Shown here: piece by piece, positions 8,605-16,746 of the stretch
Layout: each line of letters starts with the position of its first letter
How positions within the stretch are numbered: position 1 is the first letter of the stretch
Source: Tolypothrix tenuis PCC 7101
Lineage (GTDB): Bacteria > Cyanobacteriota > Cyanobacteriia > Cyanobacteriales > Nostocaceae
Length of the DNA stretch: 64,000 nt
Direction: 5' to 3'
NCBI RefSeq assembly: GCF_002368295.1
Contig: NZ_AP018248.1
Location: 4,092,767-4,156,766 of the forward strand
The notes under the pieces: generated by a model
Database searches by the model: none
Told to the model about the DNA's origin: nothing
Seen by the model: only the letters and a program-made list of their open reading frames with translations
Made by a program: the position numbers and the translations under genes

Positions 8605-11600
8605 CTAGAGCATCCAGTTCATACTAGAATTTTTATCAGTAATTAAAGAACTATCATGAAATATCATCACCTCAAAACTAGTATTTTGAAAATTTAACTG
8701 CGATAAAAAATCTCTTGCCAACTGTTCTACAGTAGTGCTTTGATAATCAGCAGCAAGATGCAAACCCAATACTAAACGCGCAGTATTCTGCATCTTTTGA
8801 ATACCTGTCCAAGGTCGCACAAAAATACCAAGTTGCTCAAGCTGAATAATTAAACCAATGATGTAACCTGCTAAAATACCGCAGGATTTTTCTAGCTCAT
8901 GCTCATCTTGATTACTCACCTTTAATATCAAGAATATCTCTGATTCTTGGTTTAACTCAATTGGTTCAAATAAAGCTGTCCACTTCTGTTCACCAGCTAA
9001 AATTTGCTCAGTCAGTGTTGCACCTCTAGCAAATTCGCTTTGCATTATCTGTGCAGTAGAACGGGTGACATTCCGAGCAGTATTCTGACATGGTTCTATT
9101 GATGTGACTACAGGTAGCCAGTCTCGTGGTGATTGTACCTGATATTGTCTACCTACATTTGTAAGTGCAACCACCTGTTGCCAATCATGATGGTGCAAAA
9201 TTTGGAAAAAATTAGCCAGTAATTTCTCTAAGCTTAGTTCTGACTTTTTGTCAAATTTACAACAAAAAGCGCAGAGTAACGCCCAGGAAAAACCACCCAG
9301 GAAACCCCAAGCATTACCGTAAATATCTCTGGCTTTAGCCCAGGCGCGTACTGCTCGCAATAGCTGCCGGAAGGTGTCAAGTGATACATATTTACTAACT
9401 ACCTCAGCAATTAAATCTGCTTCCCAGCAACCAACAATAGCTTTTAAGCTGATGGGGTCAAGGTTTTGCGGATTTTTCCTCGCCAATTGGTAGTTTTCTG
9501 CCCTTGCATAAAGCAAATCTAAGGATATTCCTTCTAATTGCAGGCGCAATACTGGGACTCGTGCATCTAATACTAGTTGAGTTTGGCACAATCCTTGCAA
9601 ACGTTCTTGGACGCTAACTAGAAAAGCTTCCCCAGATAAATAAGTGGGAATCACACACACAGCATCCAAATCGCTGTCGGGACTTTGTACACCAAGACGC
9701 GCTGAACCTAATAACTGTAGTGATGGTTGAAAACCCAAACATTCTGCACAAGCTTGAGTCACAACTTCTAACACTGTGTCACGCTGTAATTGCTGTGCTG
9801 GAGTTAGTTCTGGTTCCAAGTTATTAACCAACTTCCCCAATTCGGAAGAATGGGTGACTCTGCTTCCTCCCAAATATATAATATGTCTCACCACAAAAGG
9901 CTCATCACCCCTACGGCTAATTAAGGCGATAGAGTCAACTGTAAAACTAACTGGATGCCATTGCGGTAACTCAGCCAAAGCTGCTTCCGGACTGGGGAAT
10001 TGTCCGACGCTGAGGTGGGGTGTAAAACCTGCTTTTGTTTTGCTGCTTTGTTCGTTACATTGCGGAAACAGATTTTGCAGTACCTTCTGTAACTCATGCA
10101 ATGCGTTTTCTGGCTGGACAACAGGACGCAACCATGCTGTAGAACTTTTGCGGTGTGTAAATGTTTGAAAGTCGGTTAAGGTAATTTGAAATGGTTGTAG
10201 TTGAGCAAGTGCAGGCGCAATAATTTCTACGGCCTCGGCAAAATAAGATTCTGGCAGAAAACCGTAAAGTAAATTAATATGAGCCATCCACCGCTCAACT
10301 CTGGCATCATAACGTTCACGGATGGCTTGGATTGCAGGTAAAACATTGTCTGGCGGAATCACAACTACAGCACTTTGATAAACTGGGCGGACTGTAGATA
10401 GAGGAGACACATCACTCGGATTCAGAAACACAGGCTTCTGTGTACTTAGCCCAGTCTCTGTTTCTCCTTGTGTTTTTGCTCTGAGAACTGCACGAAGACC
10501 AAAATGATCTGATGGATAAATTTTCCCCTCTGTATCTGCTATTGGTTCACAAGCAAATAAGTTAATTGATTGCGCTTGCCAATCATGGTTTGGATTGAGC
10601 AGTAAAATGCGATCGAGCCTAACTGGTATTCCTGTTAAACTCATCAACGCTGCTAAGGCGTTGCGTTGCGGGTCAAATGTATAACCTGCTGCATCTGGAT
10701 GTAGTTGTTGCCAGATATCAATATATCCAGCACCCATTAATATCTCTTCTTGTTCGTTCCCTCGGGTATTGAAGTCACCAGCTATTAAGCTATTTCCTGG
10801 TAGAGTTTGCAGATATGCAACTATGGTAGATAGCTGATGCTGGCGTTTTTCTAGGGCATTTTGCGCGTAATCGCTGGTTAAATGCACGACTGCAATGTGC
10901 AATAATTGACCGTTAATTTCACAACTCCCTACCAGTACCCGCTTGTGTCCAGAAAATTGATGTTCAACGAGTGTAAAAGGCAGACGCGACAATAATAAAT
11001 TACCGTAAGGTCGCACTTTTTCGGCTGTGCTGGATTCGGAAATATAATAATTACGTACCCAAGTTTGCGATAAAAGTAACTCTACTAAAGCTGGTGTCGC
11101 TTCTTGGATGGCGATGATATCTGCGTTACATTGACGTAACTGCTCAACAATTGCTGGTAATCTTTTTTCAGTTGCGATTTTCTCCTTGTCGTAGAGGTCA
11201 CAAAGCACGTTAAAACTAGCAATTGTCAAAGTTTCTAAATTGATGGCTGCGGCTTTTTGTGTATTTATTTGCCAACCTTGGATATCGTATTTATAAACGG
11301 GTCGCGGAGTAAATATTGCTGTACTATCTAATACAGTGATAACTTTTTCCCCTGTATTTTCTCTAGTCTCGCTTTTCCACGCCGCCGCAGGTAACTCTCC
11401 ACTGGAAATTAAATCTAAATGCTGTTCCCGATCCCAAACAACCACGTCTTGGCAACGGATATAACGGATGCGATGCCAAGGTATATCCCCATCTGTCGCC
11501 CATTGGGTTAGAGGTTTTTCTCTGATTCCTGTAGATGCAAGGCGTTCTTGATAACCGACAACAAAAGCACTGCTTTTAAGACGCACATCCCAGATAATGC

Positions 11601-11652
11601 GATGGTAAACTTCGCGACTGGTTGCCATTTTTTTCTTTTCTGATTTTGACAT
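8605..11652 (-). CDS. Four-domain RNA end-processing protein: MJ1316 + EEP + 2H + nucleotidyltransferase
   Basis: The frame encodes about 1015 residues from the chosen ATG at 11650-11652, which has a GGGAAG just upstream; the in-frame ATG at 11626-11628 (MATSREVYHR) is an alternative. Domain 1 (about 10-80) is an MJ1316/DUF504-like domain, proposed to recognise RNA cyclic ends. Domain 2 (about 142-390) is an endonuclease/exonuclease/phosphatase fold with SFNVLCD, IQEATP, HLTSD, GDFNTRG and SDHFGLR motifs. Domain 3 (about 422-595) is a 2H phosphoesterase (2'-5' RNA ligase-like) with AHINLLYGF and PHLSVGQF. Domain 4 (about 620-960) is a poly(A)-polymerase-like nucleotidyltransferase with LLGSARLG, SDLD and a third Asp in LDLLYA. 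The expected chemistry is to trim damaged ends, open cyclic phosphates and add nucleotides. It converges on the kptA-ankyrin pair. Confidence 0.88.
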   Translation of the reverse strand: MSKSEKKKMATSREVYHRIIWDVRLKSSAFVVGYQERLASTGIREKPLTQWATDGDIPWHRIRYIRCQDVVVWDREQHLDLISSGELPAAAWKSETRENTGEKVITVLDSTAIFTPRPVYKYDIQGWQINTQKAAAINLETLTIASFNVLCDLYDKEKIATEKRLPAIVEQLRQCNADIIAIQEATPALVELLLSQTWVRNYYISESSTAEKVRPYGNLLLSRLPFTLVEHQFSGHKRVLVGSCEINGQLLHIAVVHLTSDYAQNALEKRQHQLSTIVAYLQTLPGNSLIAGDFNTRGNEQEEILMGAGYIDIWQQLHPDAAGYTFDPQRNALAALMSLTGIPVRLDRILLLNPNHDWQAQSINLFACEPIADTEGKIYPSDHFGLRAVLRAKTQGETETGLSTQKPVFLNPSDVSPLSTVRPVYQSAVVVIPPDNVLPAIQAIRERYDARVERWMAHINLLYGFLPESYFAEAVEIIAPALAQLQPFQITLTDFQTFTHRKSSTAWLRPVVQPENALHELQKVLQNLFPQCNEQSSKTKAGFTPHLSVGQFPSPEAALAELPQWHPVSFTVDSIALISRRGDEPFVVRHIIYLGGSRVTHSSELGKLVNNLEPELTPAQQLQRDTVLEVVTQACAECLGFQPSLQLLGSARLGVQSPDSDLDAVCVIPTYLSGEAFLVSVQERLQGLCQTQLVLDARVPVLRLQLEGISLDLLYARAENYQLARKNPQNLDPISLKAIVGCWEADLIAEVVSKYVSLDTFRQLLRAVRAWAKARDIYGNAWGFLGGFSWALLCAFCCKFDKKSELSLEKLLANFFQILHHHDWQQVVALTNVGRQYQVQSPRDWLPVVTSIEPCQNTARNVTRSTAQIMQSEFARGATLTEQILAGEQKWTALFEPIELNQESEIFLILKVSNQDEHELEKSCGILAGYIIGLIIQLEQLGIFVRPWTGIQKMQNTARLVLGLHLAADYQSTTVEQLARDFLSQLNFQNTSFEVMIFHDSSLITDKNSSMNWML

Positions 11653-11877
11653 CTTCCCTTTTTCTGTAATCAAATAATTTCGTGACGAAATTAAACAAAT
11701 AAGCAAGTTAACATTCGCCACTTGCACCGAATTTGATTGAGACGAGGGACTACATATACTTTTACCGTAGGTTTTTAATGTATTACTTTTATAATACATT
11801 ATACTTCACAAGGTGCGGCAATGGCAAAACTGCGATCGCTAGTTTCATCAAAACTCTTACCACCTCCTATTAATGGA

Positions 11878-12903
11878 TCAAACCCTGTCAACTATATTTG
11901 CGGTGTGACGCTGCATAGATAGCTGAGGCGAAACTACATCAGGAAAGCTGGCAAAATTACGGCGTACCCAATCCATACCCACTTCATTATTGAGTTTAAT
12001 TTTCTGAAGTGTATCTGGATAAATTTTGCCAAGAATATCTGCATCTTGATCCACTACAACCTTGCCAAACTTGAGATAGGTACTGCTAAATACCTTAAAA
12101 GCCGGGTGCTTGGCTTGACCAAACAGTAAAATGTAAGTTCTGGTGCGATTTTCAGCTTCTGGCACAAAGATGTGACATTGTGCTGCTTTACCCAAGGGCA
12201 TTTCTCCATGAAAAATCACCAAAGCAGGGAAATGATTTTCCAAGTGTGCCTTAATGCTGGTGGGTAGCAGAAATAAATCTGGTTTTCTGAGCTTTTCTAC
12301 TAAACTGTAGGGGGCTGTGGGCATATCATAAAAGGCATGGGAGTGATGCCCATGATCAATGAATTGATGAAAATTGACTTCGGTAATCCGAAACAATTCC
12401 CGGTGGGTACCATTTTGATGATTGTAATCGTGCATATTCAGCAACATAGTTAATAGATCTGTCTCTACGCTTCTATCTGCGGTATGCCCAATAAAGTTGT
12501 GAGTGTTGGCAATGTCATTCAGCACGCTGGGAACAGGTATTTTTGGCTCGTATCCTCCATAAGACCAGATAAAATCCCCTTGAATGATTAGTTCTAAGGG
12601 TTTGAGTAGCGGTAATGTTTTCTTGCTCGATCCAGGTAAAACAGTGCAGCCGGAACTATCAAATTTCAGCGCATGAAAAGGACAAACTACGGTACTTGTG
12701 CTATCGCTTTCGGCTTCACACCATCCTGCTGATAGCATTGCGCCCATGTGTGGACAGGCATTCGGTAAAGCATGGATATCTCCATTCCCATCCTTCCACA
12801 TCACATAGTCAGCACCATACAAAGATATTTTCTGGGGTTGATTCACTGCCAGCATAGACTTGTGCGCTAATAACCAAGGCGCACCGGGAAGCATAGACTG
12901 CAT
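11878..12903 (-). CDS. Rieske [2Fe-2S] oxygenase
   Basis: This is a 341-residue protein when started at the ATG at 12901-12903, which has GGAGAA eight bases upstream; an earlier in-frame start at 12984 would overlap the divergent tetR gene and is less likely. The Rieske cluster ligands are C50-P-H52 and C74-P-F-H77. The catalytic half has HDYNHQNGTH (about residue 160), fitting the two His ligands of the mononuclear iron. This is the layout of Rieske non-haem oxygenases related to pheophorbide a oxygenase-type enzymes. The substrate cannot be told. It is transcribed divergently from the TetR gene 56 bp away, so that regulator probably controls it. Confidence 0.85.
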   Translation of the reverse strand: MQSMLPGAPWLLAHKSMLAVNQPQKISLYGADYVMWKDGNGDIHALPNACPHMGAMLSAGWCEAESDSTSTVVCPFHALKFDSSGCTVLPGSSKKTLPLLKPLELIIQGDFIWSYGGYEPKIPVPSVLNDIANTHNFIGHTADRSVETDLLTMLLNMHDYNHQNGTHRELFRITEVNFHQFIDHGHHSHAFYDMPTAPYSLVEKLRKPDLFLLPTSIKAHLENHFPALVIFHGEMPLGKAAQCHIFVPEAENRTRTYILLFGQAKHPAFKVFSSTYLKFGKVVVDQDADILGKIYPDTLQKIKLNNEVGMDWVRRNFASFPDVVSPQLSMQRHTANIVDRV

Positions 12904-12959
12904 AGAGTTCTCCGCAAGCAAGATATAAAATTGTGAAATATCCGTCGTGTTTTTAAAAT

Positions 12960-13727
12960 ATGACAGAAAATTCACATTTGTCAAGTAATCTTCGTCGTCA
13001 ACCCAAACAGCAGCGAGGTAAAGAACGAGTCGAAAAAATTTTGGATGCAGCAGCAGTAGTATTTGATCAGATGGGCTATGAAGCGGCTACTACTCATTTA
13101 ATTGCAGCAAAAGCAGGGACAGCGATCGGTTCTCTATATCAGTTTTTTCCTGATAAAGCTGCCATTTTTCATGCAATGGAATTACGCCATATCGAGCGAG
13201 TTCAGGTTTTATGGGCACAGCTAAACACACCAGAAATTATCGCTTTACCTCTGCGGCAAATGGTACATAGGCTTGTAACCGCCGTAGCAAAGCTGTTTGA
13301 GCATCCTGTATCAAGGGTAGTGTTTGTGCAGTTTTATATGAAACGCGAGGTTTTTCAGTCGATTGATGACAGTATGACTCAGGAAGCAATTGACTTTACT
13401 TCGAGTCTTTTGCAGCCGAGAAATCCAAATTTAAGTGAGGCACAGCGTAATCTCTTAGCAGAGGTTTGTGTTCACAGCAGTAATGCTCTGATTTTGTCAG
13501 CACTGCGTAACCCCGATCAACAGCATCGCCAACAACTAGTGCAGCAGATTGAGGATTTGTTGGTGTCGTATTTAGAGCCGTATGTAGGGGATAGTCGGTT
13601 GAGTCATGTAATGAAAGTAATGAAATGTCCTCATTGTCGATCGCAGCAGTTGTCTAAAAATGGCTATCGAAGAGGGAAGCAGTGCTATCTCTGTAAAGAA
13701 TGTGGTAAACAGTTTGTAGCGAATTAA
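12960..13727 (+). CDS. TetR-family regulator with a C-terminal IS1-type zinc ribbon
   Basis: The 255-residue protein has a standard TetR DNA-binding domain at about 20-70 (EKILDAAAVVFDQMGY, then the helix-turn-helix LIAAKAGTAIGSLYQFFPDK) and a helical ligand domain to about 215. The last 36 residues are unusual: a zinc ribbon with CPHC and CYLCKEC pairs plus NGYRRGKQ, which resembles the N-terminal finger of IS1-type InsA/transposase proteins. TetR proteins usually stop at about 190-215 residues, so this is a fusion or a captured fragment. It is divergent from the Rieske oxygenase gene, which is its likely target. Confidence 0.85.
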   Translation: MTENSHLSSNLRRQPKQQRGKERVEKILDAAAVVFDQMGYEAATTHLIAAKAGTAIGSLYQFFPDKAAIFHAMELRHIERVQVLWAQLNTPEIIALPLRQMVHRLVTAVAKLFEHPVSRVVFVQFYMKREVFQSIDDSMTQEAIDFTSSLLQPRNPNLSEAQRNLLAEVCVHSSNALILSALRNPDQQHRQQLVQQIEDLLVSYLEPYVGDSRLSHVMKVMKCPHCRSQQLSKNGYRRGKQCYLCKECGKQFVAN

Positions 13728-13780
13728 GAGCGATTTAAATATCTGCTGATTGAGTACCGCCTGTAACTGTATCTCATGGG

Positions 13781-13905
13781 CAATACTTGTCGGTTAAGGG
13801 GGAAAAGGTTAAGGGGAAAAGGGCAAGAAAAGACCTTTAACCCTTACCCTTTCACCTTTTCCCCAACCAAATTAAGAGTTGACAATCTTTAACCGAGCAG
13901 TATTG
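13781..13905. mobile_element. 125-bp MITE-like element, copy 1, with 10-bp target duplication
   Basis: The element begins CAATACTTGTCGGTTAAGG and ends CTTTAACCGAGCAGTATTG, which form imperfect terminal inverted repeats of about 19 bp. The interior is an A/G-rich arm (GGTTAAGGGGAAAAGGG) followed by its complement (CCTTTTCCCC). It is flanked on both sides by the identical 10-mer ATCTCATGGG (13771-13780 and 13906-13915), a clean target-site duplication. It has no coding capacity. A second 125-bp copy lies downstream of ocp. Confidence 0.88.
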
Positions 13906-14004
13906 ATCTCATGGGGTGCGATCGCGCTAAAAACCGCAAATCATTCTTTTAACTTCCACAACAGAGTAGTACCGCAAAATTTCCCTATAATTCAGGGCTT
14001 TGTT

Positions 14005-14070
14005 CAATACTTGTCGGTTAAGGGGAACAAGTGGGCAAAGGGGAAAAGACAAAACCTTTCACCCAGCTAG
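14005..14070. mobile_element. Truncated copy of the 125-bp MITE-like element
   Basis: CAATACTTGTCGGTTAAGG at 14005 matches the left end of the 125-bp element exactly, followed by its A/G-rich arm. The match fades after about 14070 and the right terminus is missing. It sits in the ocp upstream region. Confidence 0.7.
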
Positions 14071-14236
14071 GCTTGACACTGCAATTGCTGTCAAGACCGG
14101 CACAAAACTTCATTAAGTTTCTTTACTTTTTGTTGCAAATCGTTAATACTACTAAATAGATTTACACAAATAAAGCTGTAAACGTCAGTTAAGCGTTGAG
14201 CTTGATCATCCATAAACTCTTAATTAAGGTTCACTT

Positions 14237-15196
14237 ATGCCGTTTACCATCGATTCAGCTCGCGGTATTTTTCCTGAAACACTGACTGCCGATTCAGTCC
14301 CAGCAACCATTGCTCGCTTCAACCAACTGAGTGCTGAGGATCAGTTAGCGCTCATCTGGTTTGCTTACCTAGAAATGGGTAAAACTATTACCATTGCTGC
14401 TCCTGGCGCTGCAAATATGGTATTTGCAGAAAACACCTTGAATGAACTCAAGCGCATGTCTTTCCCGGAACAAACTCAGGTAATGTGTGACCTAGCAAAC
14501 CGTGCGGATACGCCTATTTGTCGTACCTATGCAATTTGGTCTGTAAACATCAAACTTGGTTTTTGGTATCGGCTTGGAGAGTGGATGGAGCAGGGTATTG
14601 TAGCTCCCATTCCACAAGGTTATCGACTCTCGGCAAATGCAGCAGCAGTTCTGCAAGCAATTAGGGATCTAGATGCAGGACAGCAAATTACCGTGCTGCG
14701 TAATTCTGTAGTTGATATGGGGTATGACCCTAGCAAATTGGGCAGTTTTACCAAGGTTAGTGAACCTGTGGCTCCACCCAAAGAAATGGCTAAACGGACT
14801 CCTGTCACTATCGAGGGGATAGATAATCCAACCATCTTAAGTTATATGGATAACTTAAATGCCAATGACTTTGATGCGTTGATTGAGTTATTTACTCCCG
14901 ATGGTGCCCTGCAACCTCCCTTTCAAAAACCAATCGCAGGTAAGGAAGCAGTCTATAGATTTTTCCGAGAAGATTGTCAGAACCTCAAGTTAATACCACA
15001 GAGAGGTGTGTCTGAAGCCGTAGAGGATGGTTACACTCAGATCAAAGTTACAGGTACAGTGCAAACTCCCTGGTTTGGAGCTAGTGTGGGTATGAATATG
15101 GCTTGGAGATTCTTGCTAACTCCTGAGAATAAAATCTTCTTTGTAGCAATAGACTTACTAGCATCTCCCAAAGAGTTACTGAATTTGGTTCGCTAG
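14237..15196 (+). CDS. ocp: Orange carotenoid protein (OCP)
   Basis: This 319-residue protein has full OCP length. OCP binds a keto-carotenoid, and in strong blue-green light it docks on the phycobilisome and quenches its excitation. The all-helical N-terminal domain (about 1-165) carries the carotenoid-contact residues Tyr44 and Trp110, and Arg155 of the domain interface and phycobilisome site. After a linker, the NTF2-like C-terminal domain (about 195-319) carries the carotenoid hydrogen-bond partners: Tyr203 in SYMDN and the Trp in MNMAWRF. The numbering is shifted by two from the Synechocystis protein because of a slightly longer linker. The frp gene follows about 420 bp downstream, which fits an OCP1-type protein; the 125-bp MITE lies between them. 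Confidence 0.97.
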   Translation: MPFTIDSARGIFPETLTADSVPATIARFNQLSAEDQLALIWFAYLEMGKTITIAAPGAANMVFAENTLNELKRMSFPEQTQVMCDLANRADTPICRTYAIWSVNIKLGFWYRLGEWMEQGIVAPIPQGYRLSANAAAVLQAIRDLDAGQQITVLRNSVVDMGYDPSKLGSFTKVSEPVAPPKEMAKRTPVTIEGIDNPTILSYMDNLNANDFDALIELFTPDGALQPPFQKPIAGKEAVYRFFREDCQNLKLIPQRGVSEAVEDGYTQIKVTGTVQTPWFGASVGMNMAWRFLLTPENKIFFVAIDLLASPKELLNLVR

Positions 15197-15235
15197 TAAT
15201 AGAAAGAAACAGACTTAGGAAATGAGGTGATAGGG

Positions 15236-15360
15236 CAATACTTGTTGGTTAAGGGGAAAAAGGGGAATGGGAAAAGGAAAGAAACAACCTTTAACCCTTA
15301 ACCTTTAACCTTTTCCCCAAAACCTATTTTGAGTTCAAAACGCTATCCCTTGTAGTATTG
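15236..15360. mobile_element. 125-bp MITE-like element, copy 2, with 10-bp target duplication
   Basis: This copy has the same length as the one at 13781-13905, starts CAATACTTGTTGGTTAAGG and ends TGTAGTATTG. It is flanked by the identical 10-mer GGTGATAGGG at 15226-15235 and 15361-15370. The right arm has diverged inward of the terminal AGTATTG. It lies between ocp and frp. Two copies with different but perfect 10-bp duplications show that this is a real transposed unit. Confidence 0.9.
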
Positions 15361-15617
15361 GGTGATAGGGTGATCAATCCTCTTAGAGGGCAAAGCCCTA
15401 CACCTCCACAAATGATAAATCTGCGGTTTGATGCAGTACACTATCAAAAATTGTATTAGAGACTTCCAAGTAAAAAATATTCCATTACTATTGTTGACGG
15501 TTGACGGTTAACTGTGAACTGTCAACCGTTAACGACTTTAACGGAATAATTTATTTTTTGGAGTTCCCTTATGAAGTGAATTTGCTCTCTTGGAGGAGAG
15601 TATTTTGGGATGGGAGC

Positions 15618-15944
15618 ATGAAGGTAAACGAAGTTAGCTGGTCTGATTTAGAACAAGAAGTTGCTCAAGCCGCCTTTCAAAAAGCATACGAGCGAGAAAT
15701 CAACGCCCTGATTCAGGACGTTCGCGACAACGCCGTTCAGATTTCCGAATTGGAAGATATCTGGCGTTTGCATAACTTTCTGAGTGCCAAAAGACACGAG
15801 ATTGATGGTAAGTATGATTACAACTATTCAGTTCTCGTATTTGTTTTTGCAACTCTGATTAAACAGGGATGGTTGCATCTAGATGAACTCAAGGGGCTGG
15901 ATCAGGATAAACTTACTAAGATTGGCTCTCTTTCCCGGATGTAG
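15618..15944 (+). CDS. frp: Fluorescence recovery protein (FRP)
   Basis: This 108-residue protein starts at the ATG at 15618, chosen because GGGAG lies five bases upstream and the length fits the family; the open frame extends further upstream without similarity. FRP binds the photoactivated OCP C-terminal domain, detaches OCP from the phycobilisome and speeds its return to the orange form. The family signature is clear: WSDLEQEVAQAAFQKAYERE, then IWRLHNFLSAKRHEIDGKYD and the helical C-terminus FATLIKQGWLHLDEL. The position downstream of ocp on the same strand is the classic arrangement. A hairpin-forming GTTGACGGTT/AACTGTCAAC repeat at about 15493-15525 lies upstream and may include its own promoter region. 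Confidence 0.93.
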   Translation: MKVNEVSWSDLEQEVAQAAFQKAYEREINALIQDVRDNAVQISELEDIWRLHNFLSAKRHEIDGKYDYNYSVLVFVFATLIKQGWLHLDELKGLDQDKLTKIGSLSRM

Positions 15945-16194
15945 CTATTAGTAATATCAAGTCTGGCATTAGGGCTGATGCAGGGAGGTAGACATGGGGA
16001 GTTTTTTGATCAGCAATTAGACTGGTATGATATTTCTTGTGCAAGTGATCTTATGCTGATGTGACTTCGCGCGTAGATGTGGAGTGGCTTGTCGTCAGCA
16101 GCGAGATCGCTCAACAATATTTCTCTTTGATGGATAAAACCTTGTCCGCTATATTGAAAGTGTATCGCCTACTCCTAAATTGAAATTACTCTGC

Positions 16195-16419
16195 ATGGAT
16201 ATCACGGCTACATTGAATGAGATTGCAGCCCTCAGTGTTGAAGAGCGAATTCGTCTTGTGCAAGCGATATGGGATAGCATTGCAGCCGAGCAAGCTTACC
16301 CTGAATTGACCCAAGCGCAAAAACGGGAGCTTGATGATCGGATTGAGGACTATGAAAAAAATCCAGATAATGTATTGACTTGGGAAGACATCAAAGCATC
16401 TGTTAAAAGACAACGATGA
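16195..16419 (+). CDS. Antitoxin of a ParE-type module (addiction module component family)
   Basis: The protein is 74 residues from the ATG at 16195 (MDITATLNEIAALSVEERIRLVQAIWDS). The LSVEERIRLVQAIWDSI core and the C-terminal ERELD-type helix with VLTWEDIKA match the small antitoxins placed upstream of RelE/ParE toxins in cyanobacteria (addiction module component, TIGR02574-like). It overlaps the toxin gene by 4 bp (ATGA), which is typical of translational coupling. It should bind and neutralise the toxin and repress the shared promoter. Confidence 0.85.
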   Translation: MDITATLNEIAALSVEERIRLVQAIWDSIAAEQAYPELTQAQKRELDDRIEDYEKNPDNVLTWEDIKASVKRQR

Positions 16420-16712
16420 ATTATGCATTAGTATTTCGTCCAGAGGTTCGCGAAGAACTAGATGAGGCTTATACTTGGTACGAAAGCCAACAGCCAGGGC
16501 TGGGTGACGAGTTTTTGGACTGTGTGGACGAAATACTCAATCGAATTTGCCAAATGCCAGAGTCTTACGCAGTCGTATATAGAGACATTCGACGGGCAGT
16601 AATCCAACGCTTTCCTTACGCTGTATATTATCGGGTTGTATCGAGTCGGGTCATTGTGATAGCCATTTTTCATGGTCGGCGCGATCCAAAATCTTGGCAG
16701 ACGCGAACCTAA
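16416..16712 (+). CDS. RelE/ParE-family toxin
   Basis: This 98-residue protein has ParE/RelE superfamily features: the N-terminal VFRPEVREELDEAYTWYESQQPGLGDEFL helices, then the strand region RRAVIQRFPYAVYYRV and the C-terminal VIAIFHGRRDPKSW. ParE toxins block DNA gyrase and RelE toxins cleave mRNA; the sequence does not decide which. Its ATG overlaps the antitoxin stop. The downstream gene is convergent, and the module may have inserted between frp and the bilin operon. Confidence 0.9.
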   Translation: MNYALVFRPEVREELDEAYTWYESQQPGLGDEFLDCVDEILNRICQMPESYAVVYRDIRRAVIQRFPYAVYYRVVSSRVIVIAIFHGRRDPKSWQTRT

Positions 16713-16746
16713 CAACCCCAATACAGCAAATCAGTAAGATATCTTG

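Noticed and set aside
12904..12984. Upstream start for the Rieske gene at 12984
   Set aside because: It overlaps the tetR start and has no ribosome-binding site, whereas 12903 has GGAGAA and fits the family.
15501..15617. Longer FRP start at 15501
   Set aside because: The extra 39 residues have no FRP similarity and cross a hairpin repeat; the ATG at 15618 has GGGAG and gives family length.
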